NCBI GenBank assembly: GCA_947631525.1
Contig: CANRLQ010000060.1
Coordinates: 1 to 5,775, forward strand
Direction: 5' to 3'
Length of the DNA: 5,775 nt
From: an uncultured Bacilli bacterium
Lineage (GTDB): Bacteria > Bacillota_I > Bacilli_A > RF39 > UBA660
Below, one piece after another: positions 5,680-5,775 of the stretch. How positions within the stretch are numbered: the stretch's first letter is position 1; every line of letters begins with the position of its first letter. A model generated the notes under the pieces. The model made no database searches and was not told the origin of the DNA. It saw only the letters and a list, made by a program, of their open reading frames with translations. The translations under genes and the position numbers were made by a program.

Positions 5680-5775
5680 ATGTCAAAAATTAGTAATATT
5701 CTTACAATGCTTGAATATTTAAGTTCAGGAAGAAAATATAGTATTCAAGAATTATCTGAAAAACTAGAAGTATCT
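5680..5775 (+). CDS. Helix-turn-helix transcriptional regulator, WYL/YafY-like, N-terminal part only
   Basis: The gene starts at ATG 5680, 8 bases after AGGAGG (5666-5671), and is cut by the window end after 32 codons. The visible residues begin MSKISNILTMLEYLSSGRKY and continue through IQELSEKLEVS. They match the start of a winged helix-turn-helix of the HTH_11/DeoR-like type: first helix (ISNILTMLEYLSSG), then the helix 2 region (SIQELSEKLEVS) leading into the recognition helix. In Bacillota this start most often heads a WYL-domain regulator of about 300 residues, but the ligand-binding part is outside the window, so the family is inferred. Transcribed divergently from the ABC exporter with 146 bases between the start codons, it is a natural candidate to control that exporter and itself. 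Confidence 0.75.
   Translation, partial: MSKISNILTMLEYLSSGRKYSIQELSEKLEVS

Overview
The window is strongly AT-rich DNA with compact genes, textbook GGAGG-type ribosome binding sites, short intrinsic terminators and standard-code translation: tryptophan is encoded by TGG, and the complete ORFs end in TAA or TAG. Together with a lactobacillus-like DHFR and a WYL/YafY-type regulator start, this suggests a low-GC Bacillota chromosome, possibly an Erysipelotrichia-like or related gut lineage. The lineage guess is inference; no rRNA or marker gene is present.

Left part (1-2880), accessory in character. A 55-residue acidic orphan protein (9-176, minus) has its own extended -10 promoter. After a non-coding stretch and a probable bidirectional terminator (432-463) comes a 468-residue protein (464-1870, minus). 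It joins an unidentified helical N-terminal half to a C-terminal protein-kinase-like domain that keeps the usual catalytic residues. Divergent from it, a 193-residue protein of unknown function (2246-2827, plus) has a near-consensus sigma-A promoter enclosed by repeated and dyad sequences, and a strong terminator. The 1871-2233 spacer appears to hold the decayed remains of another minus-strand gene, plus a hairpin between 8-bp direct repeats.

Right part (2881-5775), housekeeping and transport. After a gap without a convincing gene comes dihydrofolate reductase (3167-3646, minus), with a possible own promoter that contains a dyad. Upstream of it lies an ABCB-type ABC exporter half-transporter (3773-5533, minus). 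A helix-turn-helix regulator begins divergently at 5680 and is cut by the window end. The back-to-back arrangement makes local control of the exporter by this regulator a reasonable hypothesis.

No tRNA, rRNA, CRISPR array or insertion sequence was recognised. The most interesting elements are the kinase-fold protein with its novel N-terminal half, the layered control region before the 193-residue orphan, and the probable gene remnant between them. Nothing in the sequence proves that these form one system.
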